Shown here piece after piece: positions 47,578 through 56,930 of a DNA stretch of 64,000 nucleotides. The number at the start of each line of letters is the position of its first letter. Within the stretch, counting starts at the first letter, position 1. The stretch spans positions 18,343 to 82,342 of the forward strand of contig CAKQMH010000007.1 in assembly GCA_934254915.1 (NCBI GenBank). The letters run 5' to 3'. This DNA is from an uncultured Alphaproteobacteria bacterium. Its GTDB lineage: Bacteria; Pseudomonadota; Alphaproteobacteria; RF32; CAG-239. A program made the translations under genes and the position numbers. Below the pieces are notes generated by a model that was not told the DNA's origin, did not search any database, and saw only the letters and a list, made by a program, of their open reading frames with translations.

Positions 47578-47784
47578 ATGACTAAAACCGATTCTCATAC
47601 GAAAGCGGATATGAACGCATCACTGACTGAAGCCGATAAACAGGCTTATGGTTTGGATGCTGATTCTTTTCGTAAACGTATGGCTGATCGCTTGCATAAG
47701 GTATGGTGTTTGCAACACGGAGAAGACTTTGAAGGCGAATTGGAGTTGCCCGGTTTTCAACGTGGTTCGTATGTTCGTTCCTAA
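47578..47784 (+). CDS. Small hypothetical protein, 68 residues
   Basis: No recognised domain; it is soluble, charged and short. It starts 29 nt after rpoH, has AAGGAAG upstream, and ends at a terminator, so it may be co-transcribed with rpoH. Codon use is normal. Confidence 0.65.
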   Translation: MTKTDSHTKADMNASLTEADKQAYGLDADSFRKRMADRLHKVWCLQHGEDFEGELELPGFQRGSYVRS

Positions 47785-47802
47785 AACTATTGCTATTTAT
47801 TT

Positions 47803-47829
47803 GCAGCATCGATGACGGTGCTTTTTTTG
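47803..47829 (+). terminator. Terminator after rpoH and the small ORF
   Basis: AGCATCG and CGGTGCT (one G-U pair) form a stem followed by TTTTTTTG. Confidence 0.75.
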
Positions 47830-47846
47830 TGTGACAGGTTTTATAA

Positions 47847-48704
47847 ATGAATTTTGAGATTGAGGCAATTTTAACCGCCGCCGCAGCCAAGCTTAGCAAG
47901 GCCGGAATTGTCAACTCTCGATTCGATGTCAAAGTTATGCTTGCGGCGGTATTGGGCTGTAAAGTCGGTGAGGTTATGCTTTGTCGTTCCAATCTCACGC
48001 CGGCTCAGAATGATGCTTTCCAAACCATGGTTGCCGCGCGGCTTAAACGCAAACCGGTAGACAAGATTTTAGGCAATAAAGGGTTTTATAAATACGATTT
48101 TGCGGTCAATTCCGATGTTTTATCGCCGCGTCCGGATACGGAAACCTTGGTCGAAGCTGTGGTTGAATATGCTCATATTCATGAGGTTAAAAATATTTTG
48201 GACTTGGGAACCGGTTCTGGCTGTATAGTCTTGTCGGTTTTAGCTGAGTTTCCGGAGATGAACGGTGTCGGGGTCGAAATCTCTTCCAAGGCTTTGATGG
48301 TGGCGCAAAAAAATGCTCGTGAACTTGGATTAGGGCGGCGGATTCGCTATGTCCATAGCAGTTGGTCTGAAGACAGCCTGCTGGAAGATATTAATGAAAC
48401 TTTTGATATTGTTGTGTCTAACCCGCCGTATATTTGCACGGCCGATATTGCCGGACTTGATCCCGAAGTCAGCAACTATGATCCGGTAACGGCTTTGGAC
48501 GGAGGTGCGGACGGATTGCGGGATTATCGTTGTTTAGCCAGACTTATGCCGCATTTATTAAAAGACAATGGTATGGTTTTTCTGGAAGCCGGCGCCGGAC
48601 AGTCGCAGGAGATTACTCGAATTTTCTGTAACTACGGCTTTAAGCTGGTTCGTATTATTAAGGATTTGGGTGGAATTGAAAGATGTGTAATTTTGAAAAA
48701 ATAA
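47847..48704 (+). CDS. prmC: Peptide chain release factor N5-glutamine methyltransferase
   Basis: PrmC methylates the GGQ glutamine of release factors. The 285-residue product has an N-terminal helical substrate-binding domain. The SAM-binding motif ILDLGTGSGCIVLSVL and the catalytic NPPY motif (VVSNPPYICTADI) are present. PrmC is followed by a DUF4167 protein in many alphaproteobacteria, as here. prfA is not in the window. Confidence 0.96.
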   Translation: MNFEIEAILTAAAAKLSKAGIVNSRFDVKVMLAAVLGCKVGEVMLCRSNLTPAQNDAFQTMVAARLKRKPVDKILGNKGFYKYDFAVNSDVLSPRPDTETLVEAVVEYAHIHEVKNILDLGTGSGCIVLSVLAEFPEMNGVGVEISSKALMVAQKNARELGLGRRIRYVHSSWSEDSLLEDINETFDIVVSNPPYICTADIAGLDPEVSNYDPVTALDGGADGLRDYRCLARLMPHLLKDNGMVFLEAGAGQSQEITRIFCNYGFKLVRIIKDLGGIERCVILKK

Positions 48705-48863
48705 ATTGCATTTAAAGTTTTGTTGAGTAATATGCAAACGTTCGGCGGCTTTATTGTTTTTGTTTAACGCCCCTCAATTCATCTGAAACAAAATATTTTA
48801 TTTAGCATTTAATTTTAACCGACTTCGGCTGATTGCCGAATTAGCGTATTATGTGGTGTTTAT

Positions 48864-49364
48864 ATGAAAAAAAATAATAAATTTCGTAACAATAACAATT
48901 ATAACAATCAGGTTTTTTCGCTTAATTATCGCTTTGACAGTATAAGTTCCGCCGGTAAAGTCAGTGGTACGGCTTTGGACTTAATTAAAAAATACAATGA
49001 ATTGGCCAAAGAAGCTCATGGCAATGGTGATTATGTCGAAGCTGAAGTCTTTCGTCAATATGCCGAACACTATCGTAAAATCGTAACCGAAATCAATGAG
49101 CGCAAAGCTCAAATGCAGCCGCGTCCAAGTCGCGAAGAAAATGATGTTGCCGCCAATAATACCACTCCGGCTGCAGATGTTGCCGCACCGGCTGTCGTCG
49201 AAAATACTCCGGTTGAAGCAGCAGCTCCGGTTAAGCGCGAATTTAAGGTTATCGAAATCAGTTCGTCCGAAACCAATGCCACTAACGGAACAGAGACTGT
49301 GGCTAAGTCGAAAGTCGGCCGTCCGCGCGGTCGCCGTAAATCAACGGAAGAAGCGGCTGTCTGA
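48864..49364 (+). CDS. DUF4167 domain protein
   Basis: The 166-residue product has an Asn-rich N-terminus and then the alphaproteobacterial DUF4167 core FDSISSAGKVSGTALDLIKKYNELA, with EAEVFRQYAEHYRKIV (parts shown). The tail is Ala/Pro-rich and ends in a basic KSKVGRPRGRRKS patch, suggesting nucleic acid binding. Its function is not established. The pairing with prmC is conserved. In the gap before it a hairpin at 48824-48840 has no T-run. Confidence 0.88.
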   Translation: MKKNNKFRNNNNYNNQVFSLNYRFDSISSAGKVSGTALDLIKKYNELAKEAHGNGDYVEAEVFRQYAEHYRKIVTEINERKAQMQPRPSREENDVAANNTTPAADVAAPAVVENTPVEAAAPVKREFKVIEISSSETNATNGTETVAKSKVGRPRGRRKSTEEAAV

Positions 49365-49429
49365 TTTAACACTTTTTAAATACAACTTAAGTACACTATT
49401 AGAATAAAAACTGAATCAGGAGTCGTGCG

Positions 49430-50587
49430 ATGCTGTTTTATCTTTCCATTTTAATAGTGTTTATTGCCTGTGCGGCAATAATGACTAAAACGGTTGTCGG
49501 CTATAACGACTTCAAACCGGCGACCAAAATATGGCTGACCTTCGTTATTGTCTTAAGCTGGTTTTCACCCTTGCTGCTCTGTTGGGCGGTTGATTGTTTA
49601 GGCTTATCGCCGTTGGCTTATAATCTGGTGTCGTATACGGGCTATACGCTGTTTGGCTTAGCCATCATTTACCTTGTTTTGCTGCTGATGCGTGATATCG
49701 TGTGGTATGGAATTTATGGTATCGCCTGCCTGATGCGCCGTGACGCTTGGGGAATTCACCCGAAAAATATTACGGTGCTTAATACTGCCAACTTTATAGC
49801 TTTTCTGGTGGCATTGGGTGTCGGCGGATATGCCATGTATCAGGGATATCGGATGCCGCGGGTGGTTGAAGTTAATGTCACTTCTCCGTTAGTTAAGCAA
49901 GATGTTCGTATTGTCCAAATCAGTGACCTGCATGTTAATCGCACCACTTCGTCTGAGCGGCTGCGGAATATCGTTTATGAGGTTAATGCACTTGCCCCGC
50001 ATATTATCGTCATTACCGGTGATACTTTAGATGACAAAATCCATACAGTTGATCAAAAACTGGATATCTTGGGCGAGCTGTCAGCTCCTTACGGCATTTA
50101 TACCGTAATCGGCAATCATGAATATTTCTCCGGTTTGGTAAACTGGAATTATAAAGCCAACCGCCTCAAGTTTCATGACCTCTTTAACAGCGGGCGCTTG
50201 ATAAAACCGCTTAATGTTTTTATTTCCGGCATTCCTGATGCTTATACGGCTTATACGCATCCGACTTTTCGTATGGATTTTGAGCGTGCGCTAAAAGGCA
50301 GCAGCCGCGACAACTTCCGTATTTTGCTTTCTCATAACCCGAGCGTAGTCGAAGTTCTGACCGGTTTCAATTATAATATGATGTTGTCGGGACACACTCA
50401 CGGCGGACAACTGTTTCCGATGCACTTATTTATAAAAAAAGTAAATTGCGGGTACCTGAGCGGTGATTATCAAGTTAACGGTATTGATTTGCACGTTTCC
50501 AACGGCGCCGGAACGTGGGGACCATTAATGCGCCTGTTTGCACCGTCCGATATTACGCTTATAACTATCCACCCCGCAAAAAAATAA
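49430..50587 (+). CDS. Membrane-anchored metallophosphoesterase
   Basis: The 385-residue product has about four N-terminal transmembrane helices (residues 1-145) followed by a calcineurin-type phosphoesterase domain. Its metal motifs are complete: ISDLHVN, VITGDTLDD, GNHEYFSG, LSHNP and SGHTHGGQLFP. It resembles the YaeI/YkuE-type family that acts on phospholipid-linked or lipid A-type phosphates, but the substrate is not certain. The start has AGGAG upstream. Confidence 0.88.
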   Translation: MLFYLSILIVFIACAAIMTKTVVGYNDFKPATKIWLTFVIVLSWFSPLLLCWAVDCLGLSPLAYNLVSYTGYTLFGLAIIYLVLLLMRDIVWYGIYGIACLMRRDAWGIHPKNITVLNTANFIAFLVALGVGGYAMYQGYRMPRVVEVNVTSPLVKQDVRIVQISDLHVNRTTSSERLRNIVYEVNALAPHIIVITGDTLDDKIHTVDQKLDILGELSAPYGIYTVIGNHEYFSGLVNWNYKANRLKFHDLFNSGRLIKPLNVFISGIPDAYTAYTHPTFRMDFERALKGSSRDNFRILLSHNPSVVEVLTGFNYNMMLSGHTHGGQLFPMHLFIKKVNCGYLSGDYQVNGIDLHVSNGAGTWGPLMRLFAPSDITLITIHPAKK

Positions 50588-50596
50588 ATCTTATGG

Positions 50597-50626
50597 CTTG
50601 ATTTTTTAGATACTCATTTCCTATAT
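50597..50626 (+). promoter_or_regulatory. RpoH-type (heat-shock) promoter of clpB
   Basis: CTTGAT and CTATAT are spaced by 18 nt, close to the alphaproteobacterial RpoH consensus CTTGAC-N17-CTATAT. It ends about 33 nt upstream of the clpB ATG. RpoH is encoded in the same window. Confidence 0.65.
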
Positions 50627-50658
50627 TTAAAAACAGAAGGGAAGAGAGGTATAAAACC

Positions 50659-53265
50659 ATGGATTTTGAAAAACTTACATCGAAATCAAAAGATTTGATT
50701 CAAGATGTCATTAATTTGGCTGCATCACACAAGAATCAATATATTACACCATTGCATTTGTTAAAAGCTCTGCTGGATGACAAACAAAACGAGCTGATTG
50801 TCAACTTGATATTGAAGTCCGGCGGCAGTTTGACCCAAATTCGCGATAAACTGGAAACCGCCTTTGCCAAATTGCCGGAAGTCGGCGGATCGGCAGTTCA
50901 AAGCCTGATGTCGCAGGACTTTACCCAGGTTATGATGGAAGCGGAAAAATTAGCCGACAAAGCCGGTGACAAGTTTGTTACGGTTGAACGTATTTTTCAG
51001 GCTTTGGCTATGACGGCCGGCAATGAAGCTTATGACATTTTGTCATCTTCCGGTGTCAATTCCGTAAAGCTCAATCAGGAGATAAACGAGTATCGTAAAG
51101 GTCGGGTTGCCGATAGCGAGAGTGCAGAAGATAATTTTGAGGCGCTGAAAAAGTTTACTATTGATATTACTCAGAAGGCTAAAGAAGGCAAACTTGATCC
51201 GGTTATCGGGCGTGAACATGAAATTCGCCGTACCATTCAGGTTTTGTCTCGTCGTACCAAAAATAATCCGGTTTTGATTGGTGAACCCGGTGTCGGTAAA
51301 ACCGCGATTGTTGAAGGTTTGGCAATGCGTATTGTCAATAATGATGTGCCGGAAAGTCTGCGCGGCAAGCGGTTGCTGTCCTTGGACTTGGGGGCATTGA
51401 TTGCTGGTGCTAAATTCCGCGGCGAGTTTGAAGAACGTTTAAAGTCGGTGCTGAAAGACGTTGAAGCCTCTGACGGCAATATCATTTTGTTTATTGATGA
51501 AATGCACACTTTGGTCGGTGCCGGTGCGAGCGAAGGTTCAATGGATGCCTCCAACCTGTTAAAGCCGGCGTTGGCGCGCGGCGAACTGCACTGCCTTGGT
51601 GCTACGACCTTAAATGAATACAAAAAATATGTTGAAAAAGACGCCGCTTTGGCTCGTCGTTTTCAAGCCGTTTATGTCGGTGAGCCGAATGTCGAGGAAA
51701 CGGTTTCGATTTTGCGTGGTATTAAGGAAAAATTTGAGCTTCACCATGGTGTGCGCATTGCCGATAATGCTTTGATTGCCGCGGCGACCTTGTCCAACCG
51801 TTATATCAGCGATCGTTTTTTGCCGGATAAAGCCATTGACTTAATGGATGAGGCGGCAAGCTCGCTGCGAATGGCGATTGATTCCAAACCGGAAGAGCTG
51901 GATGAACTTGACCGCCGTATTTTGCAACTGAAAATCGAGCGGGAAGCCCTGAAAAAAGAAACTGATGATAAGTCCAAAGAGCGCTTGGAACTTATCGGCT
52001 ATGAGATATCGGGGTTGGAAGCCAAAGCCAAAACTCTGGATGAAAAATGGAAAGAGGAAAAGCAGGGCTTGGCTGATTTAACCGGTCTGAAAGACCAGTT
52101 GGATAAAGCTAAAATCGAAGTCGAGATTGCCAAACGCGAAGGGCGCTTTGAGCGTGCCGGCGAGTTGCAATACAGCATTATTCCGACTTTGGAAGATAAG
52201 ATTAAGAAAATTGAAGCCCAAACCGCAACTCGTAAGAGCAGCTTGGTAGCAACGGTTACCGATGAAGATATTGCCACGGTTGTTTCCAAATGGACTGGGA
52301 TTCCGGTTGACAAGATGTTGGCCGGTGAAAAAGAAAAACTGTTGCATATGGAAGAGTTTTTGAGCAAACGCGTTGTCGGGCAAAAAGAGGCTATTACTGC
52401 GGTTGCCAATGCCGTACGTCGTTCGCGTGCCGGTATCAGCGATGCCCGTCAGCCGATTGGTTCTTTCTTGTTCTTAGGGCCGACCGGTGTCGGTAAAACC
52501 GAATTGAGCAAAGCTTTGGCGGAGTTTTTGTTTAATGACGAAACCGCCATGCTGCGTGTCGATATGTCGGAATATATGGAAAAGCATGCTGTTGCCCGTT
52601 TGATTGGTTCGCCTCCGGGATATGTCGGATATGAAGAAGGCGGTTACTTGACGGAAGCTGTCCGCCGTCGCCCGTATCAGGTTATTTTGTTTGATGAGGT
52701 TGAAAAAGCTCACCCCGATGTCTTTAATGTCTTGCTGCAGGTTTTGGATGACGGACGCTTGACTGACGGTAAGGGACGTACGGTTGACTTCAAAAACACC
52801 ATAATCATTATGACCTCTAATTTGGGTTCGGATATTTTATCCATGGCTAATGGCGCTGATGACCCGAAAAAGGTACGCGCCCGCGTAATGGATATCGTCA
52901 AAGCCTCGTTCCGTCCGGAATTTATTAACCGTATTGATGAGATAACGATTTTCCACAAGCTTGATAAAAGCAATATCAAAGACATTGCGGAAATTCAAAT
53001 CCACAATATTGAAAAACGTTTGGCGGAAAAGAACATCCATCTGCATGTTAATGAAGCTGCGTTTATCTGGATTGTGAATAACGGTTATGATCCGGTTTAT
53101 GGTGCAAGACCGTTAAAACGCTTGCTAAAGAATCAAATTGAGAATAAATTGGCTCTCAAGATTCTTGACGGTGAAATCGGCGATAATGACAGTGCTGATA
53201 TTATTGTCGCTAATGGCGCGTTGGATGTGGTAAAAAGTAAAAAGAACAGGCAAGACAATGGATGA
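50659..53265 (+). CDS. clpB: Chaperone ClpB (Hsp100 disaggregase)
   Basis: ClpB rescues aggregated proteins with DnaK. The 868-residue product has the N-domain (about 1-145), the first AAA+ module with Walker A GEPGVGKT (near 208), a coiled-coil middle domain (about 400-530) rich in Glu/Lys, and a second AAA+ with Walker A GPTGVGKT (near 607). No ClpP-docking loop is expected and none seen. An RpoH-type promoter lies upstream. The next gene overlaps by 8 nt. Confidence 0.97.
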   Translation: MDFEKLTSKSKDLIQDVINLAASHKNQYITPLHLLKALLDDKQNELIVNLILKSGGSLTQIRDKLETAFAKLPEVGGSAVQSLMSQDFTQVMMEAEKLADKAGDKFVTVERIFQALAMTAGNEAYDILSSSGVNSVKLNQEINEYRKGRVADSESAEDNFEALKKFTIDITQKAKEGKLDPVIGREHEIRRTIQVLSRRTKNNPVLIGEPGVGKTAIVEGLAMRIVNNDVPESLRGKRLLSLDLGALIAGAKFRGEFEERLKSVLKDVEASDGNIILFIDEMHTLVGAGASEGSMDASNLLKPALARGELHCLGATTLNEYKKYVEKDAALARRFQAVYVGEPNVEETVSILRGIKEKFELHHGVRIADNALIAAATLSNRYISDRFLPDKAIDLMDEAASSLRMAIDSKPEELDELDRRILQLKIEREALKKETDDKSKERLELIGYEISGLEAKAKTLDEKWKEEKQGLADLTGLKDQLDKAKIEVEIAKREGRFERAGELQYSIIPTLEDKIKKIEAQTATRKSSLVATVTDEDIATVVSKWTGIPVDKMLAGEKEKLLHMEEFLSKRVVGQKEAITAVANAVRRSRAGISDARQPIGSFLFLGPTGVGKTELSKALAEFLFNDETAMLRVDMSEYMEKHAVARLIGSPPGYVGYEEGGYLTEAVRRRPYQVILFDEVEKAHPDVFNVLLQVLDDGRLTDGKGRTVDFKNTIIIMTSNLGSDILSMANGADDPKKVRARVMDIVKASFRPEFINRIDEITIFHKLDKSNIKDIAEIQIHNIEKRLAEKNIHLHVNEAAFIWIVNNGYDPVYGARPLKRLLKNQIENKLALKILDGEIGDNDSADIIVANGALDVVKSKKNRQDNG

Positions 53266-53692
53266 TTTTTATGACGAGGCACTGAGTGTGGCCAAAACTT
53301 TTGATGTCAGTACTAAACCCGATACGTTGGTTTTGTATAGTGTAAGCTATCAACCGACCAAAAAGAACAAGCAGGATGCTCTGGCTTTTGTTCATTCGCA
53401 TCAGGGCTATGTAATGATTGATAATACTCCGTGTGGCGTCAAAATGATTGATATGGGTCTTGATTCCGAACATTCACAACTCAATCCTGAGGAAGTCGCC
53501 TACCTTTGGCGGACGGCTTCCAAAAGATTGATTGAAAATGCCAGCGGCAATGTTACCGCTTTTGTTGATAATGCTGATGAGCGCAGTGTTTTCCGTAGTA
53601 TGGAACTGCCCACCATTTTAGCTAATGATAAAATTATTACTATCAACGGCATCGCCAAGCAGGACTTTGCTTGCCGCTTTAAGGACTGCTGA
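53258..53692 (+). CDS. Hypothetical protein downstream of clpB
   Basis: The 144-residue product has no recognised domain. It is acidic and mixed alpha/beta with no signal peptide. It overlaps the end of clpB (ATGGATGA) by 8 nt, so it is translationally coupled and probably heat-induced with clpB. C-terminal residues include FACRFKDC. Confidence 0.75.
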   Translation: MDDFYDEALSVAKTFDVSTKPDTLVLYSVSYQPTKKNKQDALAFVHSHQGYVMIDNTPCGVKMIDMGLDSEHSQLNPEEVAYLWRTASKRLIENASGNVTAFVDNADERSVFRSMELPTILANDKIITINGIAKQDFACRFKDC

Positions 53693-53709
53693 AAACATGA
53701 GGGTTTAGT

Positions 53710-53873
53710 GGTTTTAGTTGAGTGTTAGCCGAGAATTATTAAGTGTAAACACTGCACTCGTAACTGGTTTTAAGTACTTCTAATTCTGGTGCTGGAATTA
53801 GAACCTAGTAGAACAATAGAGCGAGCAAGAGAAATTCTTTGTGAATTTTAGCTCCCTTCGGGGAGTTTTTTTG
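53710..53873 (+). ncRNA. Candidate structured RNA with terminator
   Basis: The 295-bp gap holds three perfect stems in a row: GAGTGT/GCACTC enclosing AGTGT/ACACT; TTCTAATTC/GAATTAGAA (9 bp, 53778-53803); and the terminator GCTCCC/GGGAG with T-run at 53850-53872. No gene is seen. It could be a small RNA or the folded 3' end of the clpB transcript. Confidence 0.4.
53850..53872 (+). terminator. Terminator after the clpB unit
   Basis: AGCTCCC-TTCG-GGGAGTT with a T-run on the plus strand. Confidence 0.85.
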
Positions 53874-53987
53874 TTTAAATTTTACTGTATCTAAGTCAAA
53901 ATGTTTTTTTATATTTATCTACTTAACAATTTCCAGATATGATTTAGCTTAAACGGATTTTTTATGACTTTTGGATGCTGCTGTTTA

Positions 53988-54788
53988 TTATCGTATCAGA
54001 ATATGCTTAAACCAGCGTTCTTGAAAATTCGTATCCTGTTCAATAATTTCATCAGCCAGGTCTAACGCTTCGGGAACAACAATCAGCTTGTCGTCATTAT
54101 CATTTGTGCGATGGATAACGCCGATACACCGGCCGACGTATTCTTGCAGAGGCTCATCAATCGCTAAAACATAAGCATCAAGCTCTTCGCCGTCTCCGGA
54201 TTTTGTAAAAGGAATAAAACCATAATTGACGGGATAACTAAAGCCGTATTTGGGGTGTTTGCTTCCCAAAGGACGGTCAATTATTACGTTAACAAGCTTG
54301 CCGATATATTTTTTGACAGCGGCATTATGCCAAACAACCGGATAATCATCAAGATAAGACCATGGCTCATATTGTTTCAAGAACGTATCAAAAGCCGTTT
54401 CATCAATCATCAGGGCGGCAGCATTATTTTTTGTGCGTATCAATGTACGGCTGCGTGCCTCCTGAATATCACACTCAATCACGTGGAACACAACATTCGG
54501 TGTTAACGTTTTAGCCCACTGATAATATTCTTCACGTTTATCATGCGTCCAAAAACCATAATCCAAGATTACATCTTGTCCTTGTTGAATAGTTTTTGCC
54601 GCTTGTGTTTTGATGAAATCATCAACTTCCTTATATTTTTCCGTAAAATTTTCCGGCGTGCGGCCATAACGTTCAAGCATTATTTCATCATGCGTAAATC
54701 TAACCGCATTAATACTTTTTTCCAGCTCTTTGGCAATAGTAGTTTTGCCAAAGCCGATAAAACCGAACATTAAATGAACAGTAGGCAT
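53988..54788 (-). CDS. P-loop kinase fused to an inorganic-pyrophosphatase-like domain
   Basis: The 266-residue product has two modules. Residues 1-160 are an AAA_33/zeta-like kinase domain, with Walker A GFIGFGKT (about residues 9-16), an aspartate-bearing strand DVILDYGFW, and a basic lid RTLIRTKN. Residues 165-266 resemble a small family I-type inorganic pyrophosphatase: VNVIIDRPLGSKHPKYGF, YPVNYGFIP, and SGDGEELDAYVLAIDEP. The catalytic Asp/Glu-rich cluster (DGEELDAY) is present. The fusion suggests that the enzyme makes and removes pyrophosphate, or phosphorylates and hydrolyses a small molecule. It is the first gene of the accessory patch and AT-rich. Confidence 0.8.
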   Translation of the reverse strand: MPTVHLMFGFIGFGKTTIAKELEKSINAVRFTHDEIMLERYGRTPENFTEKYKEVDDFIKTQAAKTIQQGQDVILDYGFWTHDKREEYYQWAKTLTPNVVFHVIECDIQEARSRTLIRTKNNAAALMIDETAFDTFLKQYEPWSYLDDYPVVWHNAAVKKYIGKLVNVIIDRPLGSKHPKYGFSYPVNYGFIPFTKSGDGEELDAYVLAIDEPLQEYVGRCIGVIHRTNDNDDKLIVVPEALDLADEIIEQDTNFQERWFKHILIR

Positions 54789-54965
54789 TGCTTGTTACCC
54801 TGCATGATAAGTTGTTTATTAACTGATAAGACAAATTTGCAATTAAGTCAATGAATTCGCAAGCATAAAATCTCCGATACCGACTATTGTTCGAACTCAA
54901 TTTATAAACATTATTAATTTTGTTGCCGATTGTATTGATTATGCCCTTATGGCTTTAAGTTTAAT

Positions 54966-55517
54966 TTAAGCAATCGTCTTTATCCAATAGCGTAACATCT
55001 TTTTCCCGCTTTTTTCTTGCGGTGTGTCTTCATATCCGCCAAAGTTATTCATGGCATTTATTAACATATGTTTTGAGATATCATTGTCTTCTTCACATAT
55101 GATTAATACTTCGGATAAAGACATTTTATATGCTTCTTGCAATATGTATTTAAGAGCTGTTTTAGCGATACCTTGCTTGCGAAAACTAGGAACAACCATA
55201 TAACCGATGTGTCCGATATATTTTGCCATAAATTCAGTCAAATGATGCCTTAAGCAGATGCGTCCTGCAAAATTTTCATCTTTTATAATCCAAAATTCTG
55301 TCGCCGGAACAAATCCTTGGGGCAAATTAACGCCATTCATCGTATCAATCAGCGGTGATACAATATAATTATCAAAATCATTTTCCAGTTTTTCTAAATC
55401 ATAATCGGCAAATTGTTTCACCGATGGAGAAATAAAACCTTGAAGTTGTTTAATTTCTTTCACTGCTGAAATAAATGTTCTTTGATATTTTGAAGAAGGA
55501 ATAACAAGTTTAATCAT
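54966..55517 (-). CDS. GNAT family N-acetyltransferase
   Basis: This is a 183-residue acetyl-CoA-dependent acetyltransferase. The acetyl-CoA motif is YIGHIGYMVVPSFRKQGIAKTAL, with the R/Q-x-x-G-I/A signature, and the usual C-terminal half follows. It is AT-rich compared with core genes and lies in the accessory patch next to tRNA-Glu. The substrate is not predictable. The ATG has GGAG upstream. Confidence 0.87.
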   Translation of the reverse strand: MIKLVIPSSKYQRTFISAVKEIKQLQGFISPSVKQFADYDLEKLENDFDNYIVSPLIDTMNGVNLPQGFVPATEFWIIKDENFAGRICLRHHLTEFMAKYIGHIGYMVVPSFRKQGIAKTALKYILQEAYKMSLSEVLIICEEDNDISKHMLINAMNNFGGYEDTPQEKSGKKMLRYWIKTIA

Positions 55518-55586
55518 TTCGCATAAACTCCTTTTTATTAAAATAGTTGAAAGAAATCATATTTGTAAAAAATTTTTCGTATTTTA

Positions 55587-55706
55587 TTAAGTCAGACATA
55601 GAAACAAATTCATTTGGCTTATGAGCATATAAGTAGATGTAATTGTTCCTGATTTATTGCCTTGAGCAGTCAGCCATTTTTTGAAATTTTCTTTGATATC
55701 TGCCAT
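55587..55706 (-). pseudogene. Truncated gene remnant (39 codons)
   Basis: The ATG at 55706 has AAGGAG upstream. The product starts MADIKENFKKWLTAQGNKSG and contains TITSTY, then loses sense after about 26 residues. This N-terminus looks like the start of a larger gut-bacterial protein, so it appears to be a decayed gene. Its TITSTY-coding DNA (20 bp, 55629-55648) recurs at 57015-57034. Confidence 0.5.
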
Positions 55707-55769
55707 TTCCCATACTCCTTAATTTATCATAATTTATGGAGATTTAATAAAAAGTAAAACCAAAATTTT

Positions 55770-55797
55770 GATTAAGCGACATCAATGTCACTTAATC
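55770..55797. repeat. Hairpin-forming inverted repeat
   Basis: GATTAAGCGACAT and ATGTCACTTAATC are inverted arms with one mismatch and a 2-nt loop. No transcript is assigned. Confidence 0.6.
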
Positions 55798-55885
55798 ATA
55801 TTAAGTAAGAAGCTTAATTTTTATCCCAAAGACTTAACAGGATGTGAACTTGTATAACACACTGAAAAACAAAGAAACTTGCGCA

Positions 55886-55945
55886 AGCGAGTTCGAAAAA
55901 ACTTCCCAAAACGCAATTTTCAAATTTACAACATTCGAACTCGCT
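55886..55945. repeat. Perfect 12-bp inverted repeat at the edge of repeat copy 1
   Basis: AGCGAGTTCGAA (55886-55897) and TTCGAACTCGCT (55934-55945) are separated by 36 bp. The right arm overlaps the left edge of repeat copy 1. Possibly an element end or a protein-binding site. Confidence 0.6.
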
Positions 55946-56096
55946 GAAAGCCTTGGAAAATAATAAAACTTATCTTAGCTTTACGAGGTAGAAGCGGCCG
56001 CAGTAAATGTTAGTTGTTCGCGCAAGTAGAAAGTGGTTAGCTTTCGTAGCGGTGCAAAAACGGCAGGTTTTTATACCTGCCGCTTGTATTGGTGAT
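55932..56096 (-). repeat. tRNA-Glu 3'-flank repeat, copy 1 (165 bp)
   Basis: The same 165-bp segment, with scattered differences, recurs at 57916-58080 where it ends in the true tRNA-Glu. Each copy includes the tRNA terminal ATCACCA and the hairpin terminator. Copy 1 therefore looks like a duplicated end left by insertion. Confidence 0.75.
56056..56084 (-). terminator. Terminator hairpin in repeat copy 1
   Basis: CGGCAGG and CCTGCCG stem with a T-run on the minus strand, as after tRNA-Glu. Confidence 0.75.
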
Positions 56097-56214
56097 TATG
56101 CTGATCTCATGGTTTATCAGTTTGTGTTTGTAAATATTGCTTAACTATTTTTTTAGTTATGTTAAAATACAAAAAATAAGCTTAATTTCCATCAAATTAT
56201 AAGGAAATTTGAAA

Positions 56215-56349
56215 ATGGTATTTACGGATGATGAATATAAAAAGATTGATAGTTATATTCAAACAAATAAACAGATGTTGTTTCAATCTGATTGGAAAAG
56301 CATAAATAATGAAAAAATATTACATTTTTGCCTTTTAAAAAGGAGATAA
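56215..56349 (+). CDS. Small hypothetical ORF, 44 residues
   Basis: ATG at 56215 follows AAGGAAA. The product starts MVFTDDEYKKIDSYIQTNKQ and has no recognised family. The stop lies 2 nt before the histidine phosphatase start and its last codons form that gene's AAGGAG ribosome site, so the two would be coupled. Very AT-rich; it may be a real short gene or a remnant. Confidence 0.45.
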   Translation: MVFTDDEYKKIDSYIQTNKQMLFQSDWKSINNEKILHFCLLKRR

Positions 56350-56351
56350 TA

Positions 56352-56922
56352 ATGATTTACGCGATTCGTCATGGGCAAACAGATTGGAATAAAGAAGGTA
56401 TTATTCAAGGAGGAGGGTCTAATTGTCCATTAAATGAAGAGGGCCTGAAACAAGCTAAGATTTTAGCTGAGAAACTAAAAAATTTTCATATCACAAAAAT
56501 TTATTCTTCTGATTTATTGAGAGCGAAACAGACCACAGAAGAAATCAATAAAATATTGAAAGTCAAGGTTGTCTATTCTCCACTATTACGGGAAACAAAT
56601 TATGGAGAAGTCGAAGGGAAAAAAATCAGCGGAAATAGATAAAGTAGAAAGATATGTTCAAATTTGTGAAGCCGTTGATGCTGGAGATAATGATGCACAC
56701 TTTCCATGCGGAGAAAGTAGAAATATGGTTGTTAAAAGATTTAAAAATTTTTTGCAATCCATTAAAGATAAAGATAACATACTTATTTCTACGCATGGAG
56801 GAATTTTACGTAGTTTTTTCTGTTTATGTGGCGGTGTTGATAGAAAAATTCCTAATTGTGGCGGAATAAGCTTTTCTTTGAATGCGCAATGCATGCCGAA
56901 TAATATAGTTTTTTTTGATTAA
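56352..56922 (+). pseudogene. Histidine phosphatase (phosphoglycerate mutase-like), frameshifted
   Basis: The N-terminal part has the phosphohistidine motif IRHGQTDWN at about residues 5-13 and FHITKIYSSDLLRAKQT. The frame ends at 56642 while a second frame continues from about 56625 with KSAEIDKVERY, then FPCGESRNMVVKRFKNFL and ISTHGGILR, the second catalytic His region. The break coincides with a run of seven A at about 56621-56628, where one A too many would cause it. Read together, the two parts make one complete protein of about 190 residues. Either decayed, phase-variable or a sequencing error. Strongly AT-rich. Confidence 0.8.
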
Positions 56923-56930
56923 TCTAAAAA

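Noticed and set aside
48824..48840. TTCGGC/GCCGAA hairpin before DUF4167 as a terminator
   Set aside because: No T-run follows and the stem is short.
56625..56632. Programmed frameshift in the histidine phosphatase
   Set aside because: No downstream stimulatory structure or conserved slippery heptamer context is seen; a tract-length change is simpler.
56569..56922. Second half of the histidine phosphatase as a separate gene
   Set aside because: It lacks a ribosome site and carries only the second catalytic region; it is better read as the continuation of the gene at 56352.
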